NCBI RefSeq assembly: GCF_042665295.1
Contig: NZ_JBHTCO010000043.1
Location: forward strand, 82,564-146,563
Reading direction: 5' to 3'
Origin: Scopulibacillus_A cellulosilyticus
Lineage (GTDB): Bacteria; Bacillota; Bacilli; Bacillales; Sporolactobacillaceae
DNA length: 64,000 nt
The translations under genes were made by a program, and so were the position numbers. Numbering within the stretch: the first letter of the stretch is position 1; each line of letters opens with the position of its first letter. The notes beneath the pieces were generated by a model that had not been told where the DNA came from, did no database searches, and saw nothing but the letters and a program-made list of their open reading frames with translations. Shown here piece by piece: positions 8,674-17,347 of the stretch.

Positions 8674-9894
8674 TTAGTTCCTTTTTGCTCGTTCACGGCG
8701 GCGGGCATTAGTCAGCATTGCTTCAGCAATCGTCATTTTCTGCATTTCAACCGTCCCCTCTTCGAACCATAGTGAGCGGGCATCCCGGTAAAGCCGTTCC
8801 ACTGGACTGCCTACGCAATAACCGATGCCTCCGAACAAGGAAAGAGCACCGTCAGTAACGTCACCAACCATGCGAATTGCATTTCCTTTTGCGATGGATG
8901 CCTCAAGTGAAATATCTTGTCCATTGTCAAACTTCTGTGCAGCATCCATACATAAAAGCCGTGCACTCTGAACGGCAATCTGCATTTCCGCAAGCCGCAT
9001 TTGAATAGCCTGACGGCTGGCAATTGCTTTTCCAAACGTTTTTCGACTGCGAACCTTCTCTAAAGTAACGTCCAAGGCTTCTTGAGCAAGACCAACAGCA
9101 CTTTGAGCAATACATGCGCGGCTTTGATCTAAGAATCCTCTGACAGCAACACCAAAACCTTCGCCAATTTCACCAAGCACCTCGTCTTCAGAAACCTCGC
9201 AATTATCGAATTTAATAACAGCATGCGAGCACCCTTTATCGCCCATCATGTGGTCCATCGGTTCAAGCTTCATGCCTGCCCGTCCATTCGGCACTAGAAA
9301 TGCCGTTAATCCGCCTCTGCCGGCACCGCCTTCCATTTTCGCAATGACCGCTATAACAGAAGCTTCTTCAGCGAACGTTATGAGGTGCTTTCTGCCGTTT
9401 AAAATAAACTTTCCATTCTCGTATTTTGCCGTTGTCCTAAGATCAATGCCTGTTCCATTGTCGGGCTCAGTCAACGCAAATGCAACGAGTGCACCTTCTT
9501 CTACTAACTTTGTCAGCCAAAACTTTTGCTGTTCCTTTGAACCTTGTCCAACGGTACGCCAAATACTGTTATAAGCATGGAAAATCATACGAATTGACCC
9601 GTGGCAATGTGCGATTTCCTCAAGAATCGGGAAATAAAGTGTGAGCGGAAGGCCTTCACCGCCAACCCATTTAGGCTGTGTCAGCTTATGAAATCCTAAC
9701 TCACGCATCCGTTCCCATAGAGCTTCAGGGATTTTTTCGGTACGTTCAATCTGCTCTGCCCAATCCTTTGCCTCTTCTTGACGAAATTGCAGGACCCGAT
9801 TTCGAATCTCGTTAGCCCGTTTGACAAGCTCAGGATCGATGTTTTGATTATTTAATTGAATAGCGTCCGGTTCGGAAGCATTTAATATACTCAT
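8674..9894 (-). CDS. acyl-CoA dehydrogenase family protein (second copy)
   Basis: This 406-residue protein starts at ATG 9894, which has GGGGGA six bases upstream. Motifs match the first copy: FALTEPDNGTG, LFGGIGY and the terminal WFEEGTVE carrying the catalytic-base Glu. A longer frame to 10032 exists, but its extra 46 codons come from the inverted-repeat element at 9918-10030 and lack homology character, so it is rejected. Downstream the alcohol dehydrogenase follows after 4 bp. Likely role: a ring alpha-beta redox step on the acid activated by the second ligase. Exact substrate unknown. Confidence 0.87.
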   Translation of the reverse strand: MSILNASEPDAIQLNNQNIDPELVKRANEIRNRVLQFRQEEAKDWAEQIERTEKIPEALWERMRELGFHKLTQPKWVGGEGLPLTLYFPILEEIAHCHGSIRMIFHAYNSIWRTVGQGSKEQQKFWLTKLVEEGALVAFALTEPDNGTGIDLRTTAKYENGKFILNGRKHLITFAEEASVIAVIAKMEGGAGRGGLTAFLVPNGRAGMKLEPMDHMMGDKGCSHAVIKFDNCEVSEDEVLGEIGEGFGVAVRGFLDQSRACIAQSAVGLAQEALDVTLEKVRSRKTFGKAIASRQAIQMRLAEMQIAVQSARLLCMDAAQKFDNGQDISLEASIAKGNAIRMVGDVTDGALSLFGGIGYCVGSPVERLYRDARSLWFEEGTVEMQKMTIAEAMLTNARRRERAKRN

Positions 9895-9917
9895 TCCAAT
9901 CCCCCATTCATGTTTTA

Positions 9918-9944
9918 GTCTCAAAAGGATGACCCTTTTGAGAC
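9918..9944. repeat. perfect inverted repeat in the leader of the second acyl-CoA dehydrogenase
   Basis: Arms GTCTCAAAAGG and CCTTTTGAGAC enclose a 5-base loop. It sits directly upstream of the GGGGGA ribosome site. It has no U-tract on either strand, so it looks like a processing or stability hairpin or part of a small repeat, not a terminator. Confidence 0.7.
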
Positions 9945-9969
9945 CATATTTTACTGTCTTATAGAAGTT

Positions 9970-10030
9970 GTTCAAAAAGTGGACGTGACGTTTTTTAGCC
10001 AATATCGGCTCTTTTTGTCTTTTTTTGAAC
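9970..10030. repeat. 61-bp imperfect palindrome, MITE-like
   Basis: Ends GTTCAAAAAG and CTTTTTTTGAAC are inverted. The centre holds a second palindrome (AGCCAATATCGGCT, 9997-10010). The element sits in the 160-bp gap between ligase and dehydrogenase, where the other genes of the operon nearly touch. It resembles small intergenic palindromic repeats of Bacillales, but no second copy was noticed in this window. Confidence 0.5.
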
Positions 10031-10054
10031 ACTCATTTTAAAAAATAATTATTT

Positions 10055-11692
10055 TTATGCTTCAAGGCGAAACCGTTCACGCAAGTCCCTATTCTTAATC
10101 TTTCCAGAGTGCGTCATCGGCAATTCTCTTAAAAATTCTACTCGATCAGGGAATTGGAACTTCGCCAAACCATGCTGACCTAAGAAATCACGGAGTTCAG
10201 GTAAAGAGAATTGTTCGGCGCCTTCCTTCAATACGATACAGGCAACGGTTTGTTGACCGAGCGTTTCATGCGGAGCGCCTACAACAGCAACCCGTTCAAC
10301 TGCATCGAGACCCGCGATAACATCTTCAACACTCTTAGGGTCTATTTTTGTACCGCCGCGATTGATAACATCGTCTGCGCGCGCGATAAAGGAAAAGCGT
10401 CCATTTTCATCCTGGCGCAATAAATCGCCTGAATGGAACCAGCCTTCATTGTCCCATTGACGATTCGCTGCTTTTCCATTTTTATAATAACCTGCACAGA
10501 AATTTGGTCCCCGTGACCATAGTTCTCCCGGTTCTCCTTGTTTGACGTCGTTGCCATCTTCATCAACCAATCGAATTTCTATGTCTTTAAGACCAAATCC
10601 AACCGTATTGCTCACCGCTTCAATTGGATCATCAGGACGATTGGCTGTGGCTACAAAGCCTTCTGACCAGCCAAACATACCGCCTACTTTAATACCGCCA
10701 TCCGTTTGTAATCTTTGAAGGACAGTGCTTGGAACAGGCGCTCCGGCATAAATGAACACCCTAACGCTTGATGTATCAGAAGATTTCAAATTTGACGCAT
10801 TAGCAATATGTATGACATGCGGAGGTGCGCCTATAATGAAATTTGGTTTCTCATTTTCAACCCATTTTAACGCCCGTTTTGCCGAGAAGCGATCCAGAAG
10901 AAGGATTCGACCGCCGGCTGCAATCGTCATCATGATACCCGCAAGCATGCCGGTTTGGTGACTGATTGGCGCAAGGTCAAGAACACCGCATTTAGGTTCA
11001 TAACCAAAGTTTTCAACTAATGTACGTGATGACCAAAGATAATTTGCATGCAGATGAACGATTCCCTTCGGCGATCCTGTTGTACCAGAGGTAAATACCA
11101 TAACAAATGCATCTAATGGTCCAGGTTTGTTCTCATCAAGAACTTCTTTTGAAAGGACTTTCCCGCTGTCCCGTAATGATGAAAAAGTTTCTACATCATT
11201 TTGTACCCGGGAATCATCGCCTTGCAAAATGACGTGTTTTAGGAATGGAAGTTCTTTTTGAATGTCAATGGCTGTATCGTATAGAGGTTGTCCGCGATAA
11301 TGACCTGCAATAATCCAGGCTTTTGCATTGATTTGCTTCAGGCTTTGAATAAGGGCTTCTCTTCCCAGATCAACTTGTAAAAATACCCCGATCGCTCCAA
11401 TACGGGCTGCCCCAAATATGGCAATCACATAATCTAGTGTGTTAGGCATTTGAAGACCGATTGTATCGCCTTTACGAATACCCATTTCATAAAGATTGGC
11501 AGCAACGGATTCTACTTCTTTCCACATTTCCTTATAGCTAATGCTCCGCTGTTCATCCTTGTGGACAACATCTGGATAGAGTTCTACATCACGCTCTAAC
11601 ACATCGACATAAGATTCTTTCGTCCATACACCTTTTTCGAAGTATTGACGTGCACGTTCTTCTGTCAGCGTCCTGCCTTCAAATTCGAACAT
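10055..11692 (-). CDS. AMP-forming acyl ligase (second copy), possibly ACP-loading
   Basis: This 545-residue ANL enzyme has MVFTSGTTGSPKG, PISHQTGM, GMFGWSEG, the hinge ARADDVINRGGTKI and the C-terminal lysine in MTHSGKIKNRD. HQTG is shared with the first ligase, pointing to related ring-acid substrates. It lies 20 bp behind the acyl carrier protein gene. Adenylating enzymes coded next to a carrier protein often load it, as in DltA-DltC or DhbE-type systems, so transfer to the ACP is a real alternative to CoA ligation. The choice between them is inference. Confidence 0.86.
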   Translation of the reverse strand: MFEFEGRTLTEERARQYFEKGVWTKESYVDVLERDVELYPDVVHKDEQRSISYKEMWKEVESVAANLYEMGIRKGDTIGLQMPNTLDYVIAIFGAARIGAIGVFLQVDLGREALIQSLKQINAKAWIIAGHYRGQPLYDTAIDIQKELPFLKHVILQGDDSRVQNDVETFSSLRDSGKVLSKEVLDENKPGPLDAFVMVFTSGTTGSPKGIVHLHANYLWSSRTLVENFGYEPKCGVLDLAPISHQTGMLAGIMMTIAAGGRILLLDRFSAKRALKWVENEKPNFIIGAPPHVIHIANASNLKSSDTSSVRVFIYAGAPVPSTVLQRLQTDGGIKVGGMFGWSEGFVATANRPDDPIEAVSNTVGFGLKDIEIRLVDEDGNDVKQGEPGELWSRGPNFCAGYYKNGKAANRQWDNEGWFHSGDLLRQDENGRFSFIARADDVINRGGTKIDPKSVEDVIAGLDAVERVAVVGAPHETLGQQTVACIVLKEGAEQFSLPELRDFLGQHGLAKFQFPDRVEFLRELPMTHSGKIKNRDLRERFRLEA

Positions 11693-11712
11693 AATACTCT
11701 CTCCTTTAGTAA

Positions 11713-11967
11713 TTAATCAAGCCGGCCGGCGATGTAATCAACGACTCCTGAAACCGTTGAAAGTTGGCCAAAGTCCGAATCAGGGATTTCAATATCGAAT
11801 TCATCCTCGAATGCGATGGCAAGTTCAGTAAGATCAAGCGAATCTGCACCAAGGTCGTCAACAAAAAGGCTGCTTCCCTGTACCTTTGACGGTTCAACTT
11901 GCAACTGGCTGCAAACAACGTTGCGTACTTTTTCCTCAATTTGTTCTTTTGTTAATGTTGTTGCCAT
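11713..11967 (-). CDS. dedicated acyl carrier protein
   Basis: This 84-residue acidic carrier protein has the phosphopantetheine site GADSLDLTEL; the attachment residue is Ser43. It keeps the AcpP-like helix III (EDEFDIEIPD). It starts the right operon and is directly followed by a ligase, not by fabF/rnc as the housekeeping acpP usually is. This argues for a pathway-specific carrier for a ring acid or the growing chain. An overlapping shifted frame at 11706-11939 is a shadow. Confidence 0.9.
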   Translation of the reverse strand: MATTLTKEQIEEKVRNVVCSQLQVEPSKVQGSSLFVDDLGADSLDLTELAIAFEDEFDIEIPDSDFGQLSTVSGVVDYIAGRLD

Positions 11968-12461
11968 ATCATCATCTCCATTTAATTAAATTAATATAGC
12001 TTGGGGCAAAACTATTTTATGATTCTTATTACATACGATGTCGTGACCGCCTATACCTTCTTTTCCTGCAACAATACGTACACGTACAGGATATATCAAT
12101 ATAAAAACACCACTGATCGTATAAACATCAAATGGTGTCGTAGTTATAAAAGTATTCTTGGCTAGTCTTTCTCGGTTTATAACCAACAAAACGGCTAACG
12201 TGATTTTACACGATACTTATATTTGTCTTCCCCTAATGATTATTGCGCTATTTTCCTAAAAAAATACGACACCTTATATTCGCGTTTATTTTACTCCTAT
12301 CTTAGTTATAGTTCAACTAGTTTAACAAGTTGAATAAGTCAAATACATAGTTGGATTAATGATAGAAGCCTATTTCACTGCCTTTTAGCCAATTTTATTT
12401 TATGTATAAAAATGTTGTTGTATTGTTGATAAAGGAGGAGTCAGTACCAAGCCGAAAACGA
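11968..12461. other. 494-bp non-coding gap upstream of the ACP operon
   Basis: AT-rich and without a convincing gene. It should carry the promoter for the ACP operon. A 7-bp inverted repeat (TTCAACT/AGTTGAA with a 9-bp spacer) lies around 12313-12335 and is the only clear dyad. A 67-codon frame at 11986-12189 has no ribosome site and is not called. Confidence 0.5.
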
Positions 12462-13235
12462 CTATGGTACAAGCAATGTCATGCCTCCATCCAAACGGAC
12501 TGTTTGCCCGCGAAGCATTTCCGCTTCCTTGGAACACAAAAATAATGCAACATTGGCAATATCATCAGGTCTCACCATGCGATGATACGGCATCTTCTCT
12601 TTGACAGCAGCTAATGTCTTATCCATCTCAGGAAAGTGTCCTAACGCATCCGTCTCCACAGCTCCTGCCGAAATCGCATTGACATTGATTTTACGCGGAG
12701 CCAACTCTACGGCAAAGTAACGGACGAGTGATTCAAGTGCGGCCTTACTCGCACCAACAGTTGTATAGAATGGAAATACGCGATCCGAGCCGAACGATGA
12801 AAGAGCCAGCATTGCTCCGCCTTCCTCAGGCATCAACTGCGCAGCTTGTTGCGCGCCAATAAGAAACGCCCGGGTATTAATGTTTACAGTCCAATCCCAT
12901 CCCTTTACATCAACTTCCATAGCAGATCTGTTGCGCCCTGATGCCGCGTTGTGAACAAAAACGTCGAGCCGGCCGAATTCTGACTGTATTTCATTGAACA
13001 TATTGATAATTTTTTCCTCTTGGGCCATATTAGCCCGAACGAGCAGTGCCTTCTGTCCCAGATCCTCTACCTCTTTTGCCACTTCACGGGCCGCATCGCC
13101 ATTGCGAAAATAGTTTATAACCACATCAGCGCCTTCCTGAGCAAAACGCAAAGCGAGCTTGCGTCCAATCCCTCGTGAACTGCCGGTCACACATACAACT
13201 TTCCCTGTATACCTTTTATTTGGGGTTTGTTCCAT
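12462..13235 (-). CDS. FabL-like enoyl-ACP reductase (SDR, Tyr-x6-Lys)
   Basis: This 257-residue SDR is close to B. subtilis FabL by recognisable segments: TGSSRGIG (17-24), FVHNAASG, WDWTVNIN, YTTVGASKAALE with Tyr157-x6-Lys164, and the end RGQTVRLDGG. FabL reduces trans-2-enoyl-ACP with NADPH. It stands alone on the minus strand, divergent from the ketosynthase, and could be an elongation-specific enoyl reductase for the ring-primed chain or a ring reductase. It is clearly related to the 259-1047 gene, which implies duplication within the cluster. Confidence 0.88.
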   Translation of the reverse strand: MEQTPNKRYTGKVVCVTGSSRGIGRKLALRFAQEGADVVINYFRNGDAAREVAKEVEDLGQKALLVRANMAQEEKIINMFNEIQSEFGRLDVFVHNAASGRNRSAMEVDVKGWDWTVNINTRAFLIGAQQAAQLMPEEGGAMLALSSFGSDRVFPFYTTVGASKAALESLVRYFAVELAPRKINVNAISAGAVETDALGHFPEMDKTLAAVKEKMPYHRMVRPDDIANVALFLCSKEAEMLRGQTVRLDGGMTLLVP

Positions 13236-13341
13236 ATCAATATGCCTCCTCTTAAAATACCTTTAATAACCTTATAACCAATATCCCTAGTTACATTCGA
13301 GTCGTTTAAAACCTGAATGATTATCTTTAAGCAAATCGATG

Positions 13342-13371
13342 TTGCCTTAGTAAAAGGTGTGGTAATATAAT
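13342..13371 (+). promoter_or_regulatory. sigma-A-like promoter of the ketosynthase gene
   Basis: The -35 TTGCCT (13342-13347) and -10 TATAAT (13366-13371) are separated by 18 bp. The 240-bp divergent region also has to serve the FabL-like gene on the other strand. Confidence 0.6.
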
Positions 13372-13425
13372 GAATATTATCATTATGTATGGACATGGTT
13401 CAAACAGTAAACACTTTTGCCATTT

Positions 13426-13457
13426 AAGTGCTAAAATAAAAAAAGTGCTAAAATAAA
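13426..13457 (+). repeat. two direct repeats in the ketosynthase leader
   Basis: AAGTGCTAAAATAAA occurs at 13426-13440 and again at 13443-13457, a 17-bp period, immediately before the GAGGTG ribosome site. This is either a recent slippage duplication or a repeated protein/RNA site. Confidence 0.75.
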
Positions 13458-13475
13458 AGATGAGGTGAATAACAA

Positions 13476-14744
13476 ATGACCGATCGCACTCGCATCGTCG
13501 TCACCGGACTAGGATCAGTCACACCATTCGGCATTGGGATACCTCTGTTTTGGGATGGGATAGTTTCCGGACGCTCCGCCATTCGTGAAACGGAAGATGA
13601 GTATCTCCGCCAGTGGGCACCTGCTACAGCCCAAATTCCTGATTTTGATCCATCCGAGTATCTAGTAAAAAAGCAAATTCAAAATTCAGATCGATTTACA
13701 CAGCTTGGCATCATCGCAGCCATGGAAGCCCTGCGCGATGCAGGTTGGTCAGATCACCATTCTTTAAATAAAAGTTATTCCGCCGATCGTATTGGCATAT
13801 CAATAGGATGCGCCTTTGGCGGCGTTCAGACCTTAGAAGAAGGGGCATCGCGAATTTCCACCGGACGCTCAAACCGGGTCGGACCCCGCCTTGTTCCAAA
13901 AGCAATCCCTAACGCAGCAGGAGCAGCCATTGCAAAACAATTCCACTTCCACGGTCCGGTTATGACGTACTCAACAGCCTGCGCCTCCTCAGCAAATTCT
14001 ATTGGGGAAGCAAGTTACTGGCTGAGACTGGATGAAGCAGATATGGTATTAGCAGGCGGGGCAGAGTGTCTATTCAGTCCGGCTATTTTGGCTGGTCTTC
14101 GTGATGCCGGTGCAATTGCTACGGAAGGTCCGGAAGACTTTGGTCAATGGTCGCGCCCATTTGACAAAGATCGTGCGGGTATGGTGATGGGCGAAGGTGC
14201 TGCTATGATCGTTCTCGAAAAGCTCGAACATGCCAAAGCGCGCGGAGCTCATATTTATGCTGAACTTATCGGCTACGGTTCATCTAATGATGCTTACCAT
14301 GAAACATCTCCAGATCCTAAGGGGCGCGGAGCAGAACTTGCGATGCAAAGAGCGCTTAGGAGCGCCAAATTAAAGGCTTGTGATATTGATTATATCAATG
14401 CCCATGCAACGGCTACTCCTGCTGGGGACCTCGCGGAATCTACTGCGCTTCAAAATACATTCGGCAAGCACTTAGACAGCATCCCTGTAAGTTCTATTAA
14501 AGGCTCAGTCGGCCATATGCTTGGTGCAGCAGGCGCCATTGAAAGCATCGCCTGTATCAAGGCAATGTGTACGAATACTTTGCCGCCTACGTTGAATTGT
14601 GATCAAAAAGAAGAAACTGCACCTCGTGATGTTGTACCAAACCACAGCCGCTCTCAGCACGTCACACGGGCACTAAGTAATTCATTTGGCTTCGGCGGAC
14701 AAAATGGTGTAGTTATTTGGCAAAACGCAGAACTCATAAAATAA
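13476..14744 (+). CDS. FabF-like beta-ketoacyl-ACP synthase
   Basis: This 422-residue KAS II-type condensing enzyme keeps Cys169 (TACASS), His310 and His347 (GSVGHMLGAAGA) with Lys342, the Cys-His-His set needed for Claisen condensation with malonyl-ACP. The motif around the first His reads NAHATATP where NAHGTST is usual, so it is not a standard housekeeping FabF. GAGGTG lies 8 nt before the ATG. It is the only plus-strand gene of the cluster and ends in its own terminator. It may extend the alicyclic acyl-ACP made next door. No FabH-type starter synthase lies in the window. Confidence 0.88.
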   Translation: MTDRTRIVVTGLGSVTPFGIGIPLFWDGIVSGRSAIRETEDEYLRQWAPATAQIPDFDPSEYLVKKQIQNSDRFTQLGIIAAMEALRDAGWSDHHSLNKSYSADRIGISIGCAFGGVQTLEEGASRISTGRSNRVGPRLVPKAIPNAAGAAIAKQFHFHGPVMTYSTACASSANSIGEASYWLRLDEADMVLAGGAECLFSPAILAGLRDAGAIATEGPEDFGQWSRPFDKDRAGMVMGEGAAMIVLEKLEHAKARGAHIYAELIGYGSSNDAYHETSPDPKGRGAELAMQRALRSAKLKACDIDYINAHATATPAGDLAESTALQNTFGKHLDSIPVSSIKGSVGHMLGAAGAIESIACIKAMCTNTLPPTLNCDQKEETAPRDVVPNHSRSQHVTRALSNSFGFGGQNGVVIWQNAELIK

Positions 14745-14752
14745 ATGAAAAA

Positions 14753-14785
14753 CAAAAAGCAGCGATTAGCTGCTTTTTGCATTTT
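14753..14785 (+). terminator. terminator of the ketosynthase gene
   Basis: An 11-bp stem (CAAAAAGCAGC/GCTGCTTTTTG) with loop GATTA is followed by CATTTTTG, 9 bp after the stop codon. Confidence 0.85.
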
Positions 14786-14950
14786 TGAGAAATTGCTCTA
14801 AATTAGATAAAGCGGAGTACAAGAATCGAAAAGCCGATCCGGGATCACCCTTTTAAAAATCGCTCCTAAACTTAAAAATTCCGCCCCTCCTACCTCCTGA
14901 TCCTGACAGATACACCTCTTAACTAGCCATTTACATATAAGACAAATTTG

Positions 14951-15808
14951 TTATAAAACCGGTTTAACTTGATTAGAAAAGATGCGTACAAATTTCACCA
15001 TGGTTTTCTTCATCTCTTGCTCCATTTTAGCATTTACAGTCGATAAGTGCGGCATTTCCTCGTTTTTAAACGCTGTTTCAAATGCAGATTTCAAAAAGGA
15101 AACCGCAGCAATTGAAACTTCTGTATTCACATTAATTTTACAAATTCCTAAATCAATAGCTTGTTTTAATTTATCCTCTGAAGTTCCTGATCCCCCGTGA
15201 AGGACTAATGGGATATTGACTGAATCACGAATCTTTTTAAGACGATTAAAGTCAATATTGGGTTCGCCCTTATATAAGCCGTGGACCGTTCCAATTGCTG
15301 CTGCTAAAAAATCAATATCCGTTTCTTCGACAAATTGTTTCGCTGATTCTGGATCAGTTAATGTACCATCGCCCTCTTCCTCATCCGAAAAAGCGCCTTT
15401 AGCCATCGATCCGATTTCAGCCTCGACCGAAACATCAGCCAAATGGGCTATCTCAGTAATTTCTTTTGTACGCTCGATATTTTCTGAAAGTGAATACTTG
15501 GAACCATCAAACATGACGGAAGTAAATCCGCACTGAATCGCACGAATAATAGATTCCTTTTCATAAGCGTGGTCTAAGTGGAGTGAAACAGGAACACTTG
15601 CCTTTAAAGCCATCGCTCTAACCATAGCTGCAAATCCTTCGATATCAACAGTTGGAAAATAACGTTCTCCCAAAGCGATAATAACGGGCTGCTGTTCGTC
15701 TTCGGCGGCTGCAATCGCCGCTTGTACCGTTTCAAGACTATACGTATTAAATGCCGCGACCGCGTACTTATTCTTTTGCGCTTGTTTCAAAATCTTTTTC
15801 GTGTTCAT
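14951..15808 (-). CDS. class II (zinc) ketose-bisphosphate aldolase family protein
   Basis: This 285-residue FbaA/GatY-type aldolase has zinc ligands in HLDHAY, VEAEIGSM, GTVHGLYKG and VLHGGSGT, and the phosphate-binding INVNTEV. The start chosen is ATG 15808, preceded by AAGGGGGAG about 12 nt upstream; a longer frame to 15859 lacks a ribosome site. It follows a purine-type permease by 93 bp in the same direction. IclR-type palindromes lie in the long region upstream of that permease, so it probably belongs to the pathway of the transketolase/kinase operon and not to general glycolysis. Its real ketose phosphate is unknown. Confidence 0.85.
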   Translation of the reverse strand: MNTKKILKQAQKNKYAVAAFNTYSLETVQAAIAAAEDEQQPVIIALGERYFPTVDIEGFAAMVRAMALKASVPVSLHLDHAYEKESIIRAIQCGFTSVMFDGSKYSLSENIERTKEITEIAHLADVSVEAEIGSMAKGAFSDEEEGDGTLTDPESAKQFVEETDIDFLAAAIGTVHGLYKGEPNIDFNRLKKIRDSVNIPLVLHGGSGTSEDKLKQAIDLGICKINVNTEVSIAAVSFLKSAFETAFKNEEMPHLSTVNAKMEQEMKKTMVKFVRIFSNQVKPVL

Positions 15809-15901
15809 TAACAATGTCTTCTCCCCCTTGTTTGTGATATAAAAAGAAGGCGGTTTCAAAAATAGAAATCGCCCGCAGGTTAAGATTCTTCTTGATGTTT
15901 A

Positions 15902-17290
15902 CTATTTTTCTTGAGGATTGACAGCCCCCCATGCGGCATTTGGCTCAGCTTCGCTGTTCCTTGGCCGTATGCTGAAAAATCCCTTAAATGTATGGAAATT
16001 AAGACATACGTTCAACACTACAGCACAAAGGCAAGCTGAAAACATCCCATTCTCAAATAATGTCTTCATTAACCAAGGCATATGATTAAATACGCCTGGG
16101 TCAAAATTCGATCCAACACCAATAGCAATACTTGTTCCTATGATTAAGGTATTATGGTTTCCCGAGAAGTCAACCCTTGAAAGAATCGATATACCCGCAG
16201 AAATAACCATTCCAAAAATCGCAAGCATCGCACCTCCGCGTACACATGATGGAATGACCGTTATAAAGGCAGAGAATTTTGGAAAAAAACTTAGAACGAT
16301 TAATATACATCCTGTTGTTATGGTAATAAAACGGTTTTTAAATCCGCTTAGAGACATAACACCTATGTTTTCATTTAAAAATGCATGGGGTACAGAGTTA
16401 AACATCCCTGATATGACTTGACCGACTGCTTGTCCCCTTAATCCTCTGATTGTGTCTTTGTCTGTTGTTTCGGTTCCGCATGTTTCATCTAACACTGAAT
16501 ACGATCCTATACATTGAATAAGGTTTATTAAACAGAAGATAGACATTGTCATTATCGCATTTAAATGAAACTCCGGCAGTCCAAAGTGAAACGGCGTTAC
16601 GACTTGCAGCCAATTTGCGTCTGCAACCGGGTTAAAATCTATCATGCCGAAAATACCTGCCAGTATCGTTCCAATTAATACTCCAATAAGTATGGCCATG
16701 GTTTTCAAAAAACCTTTACAAAACTTATGAAGCAATATGATTAAAGCTATAACAATTGTTCCAATTAACATATTGGCAGATGACCCATGAACGGGTGAAC
16801 TTTCTCCGCCTGCAAAATCTTTAAATGCTGTAGGAGCCAGTGAAATACCCATTATTGTAATGAATGTTCCTGTAACAATCTTTGGGAAAAAAATCAGTAA
16901 CTTGTCAAAGAAAAACGATAAAAGAAAAATGATAATCCCTGATGCTATAATTGAACCAAAAAGAGTAGGAAGACCATACTGTTTCCCTATGACGATCATA
17001 GGCCCTAACGTTATAAAGGAAGACCCCATAAATAGCGGGAGTTTTGAACCGATCCCTTTGCCAATCCCAATCACCTGAATTAAGATAGCTACTCCGCTTG
17101 TAAAAAAAATAGCTGAAACTAAATAGGCAAGGGTTTTTGAATCAAGTCCCATAGCACTTCCGACCAAAACCGGGACCATAAATGACCCTACCATTGTTAC
17201 TAAATGTTGAAGCCCCAGCGGCAATAATTTCGATAAAGGCAACTTCTCACTAAAGACAGCGGTTACACCGTTTGGTTTATTTGTGTTCAT
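15902..17290 (-). CDS. NCS2 (nucleobase) permease, first copy
   Basis: This 462-residue, very hydrophobic NCS2 family transporter has about 12-14 membrane segments. N-terminal LGLQHLVTMVGSFMVPVLVG and the central DETCGTE and GMFNSVPH stretches mark the uracil-xanthine permease fold. Substrate is probably a purine or ureide precursor taken up with H+ or Na+. AGGAGG precedes the ATG. It heads an operon with the class II aldolase. The upstream 940-bp region carries an IclR-type palindrome. Specificity among xanthine, urate or other bases cannot be assigned. Confidence 0.88.
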   Translation of the reverse strand: MNTNKPNGVTAVFSEKLPLSKLLPLGLQHLVTMVGSFMVPVLVGSAMGLDSKTLAYLVSAIFFTSGVAILIQVIGIGKGIGSKLPLFMGSSFITLGPMIVIGKQYGLPTLFGSIIASGIIIFLLSFFFDKLLIFFPKIVTGTFITIMGISLAPTAFKDFAGGESSPVHGSSANMLIGTIVIALIILLHKFCKGFLKTMAILIGVLIGTILAGIFGMIDFNPVADANWLQVVTPFHFGLPEFHLNAIMTMSIFCLINLIQCIGSYSVLDETCGTETTDKDTIRGLRGQAVGQVISGMFNSVPHAFLNENIGVMSLSGFKNRFITITTGCILIVLSFFPKFSAFITVIPSCVRGGAMLAIFGMVISAGISILSRVDFSGNHNTLIIGTSIAIGVGSNFDPGVFNHMPWLMKTLFENGMFSACLCAVVLNVCLNFHTFKGFFSIRPRNSEAEPNAAWGAVNPQEK

Positions 17291-17330
17291 CCTTAGCCTC
17301 CTAAAATTGATTGAACCTCAAACAATAGTC

Positions 17331-17347
17331 TCGTAATAACGTTTCGT
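17331..17347. promoter_or_regulatory. degenerate IclR-type half palindrome near the permease start
   Basis: The sequence reads TCGTAAT-AAC-GTTTCGT. The right half matches the good sites exactly in form (GTTTC), while the left half has three mismatches. It lies 41 bp upstream of the permease ATG. Confidence 0.35.

Noticed and set aside
9895..10032. 46-residue N-terminal extension of the second acyl-CoA dehydrogenase
   Set aside because: The extension is encoded by inverted repeats. ATG 9894 has a GGGGGA ribosome site and gives the normal family N-terminus.
259..11692. Catabolic cluster for a cyclohexane carboxylate (Ali/Bad type)
   Set aside because: Ligase and dehydrogenases alone would fit, but the AroA paralogue, ACP, FabF-like and FabL-like genes point to biosynthesis, and no ring-opening hydrolase or thiolase is present.
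11986..12189. 67-codon minus-strand frame upstream of the ACP gene
   Set aside because: No ribosome site and no protein-like pattern; it lies in the likely promoter region.
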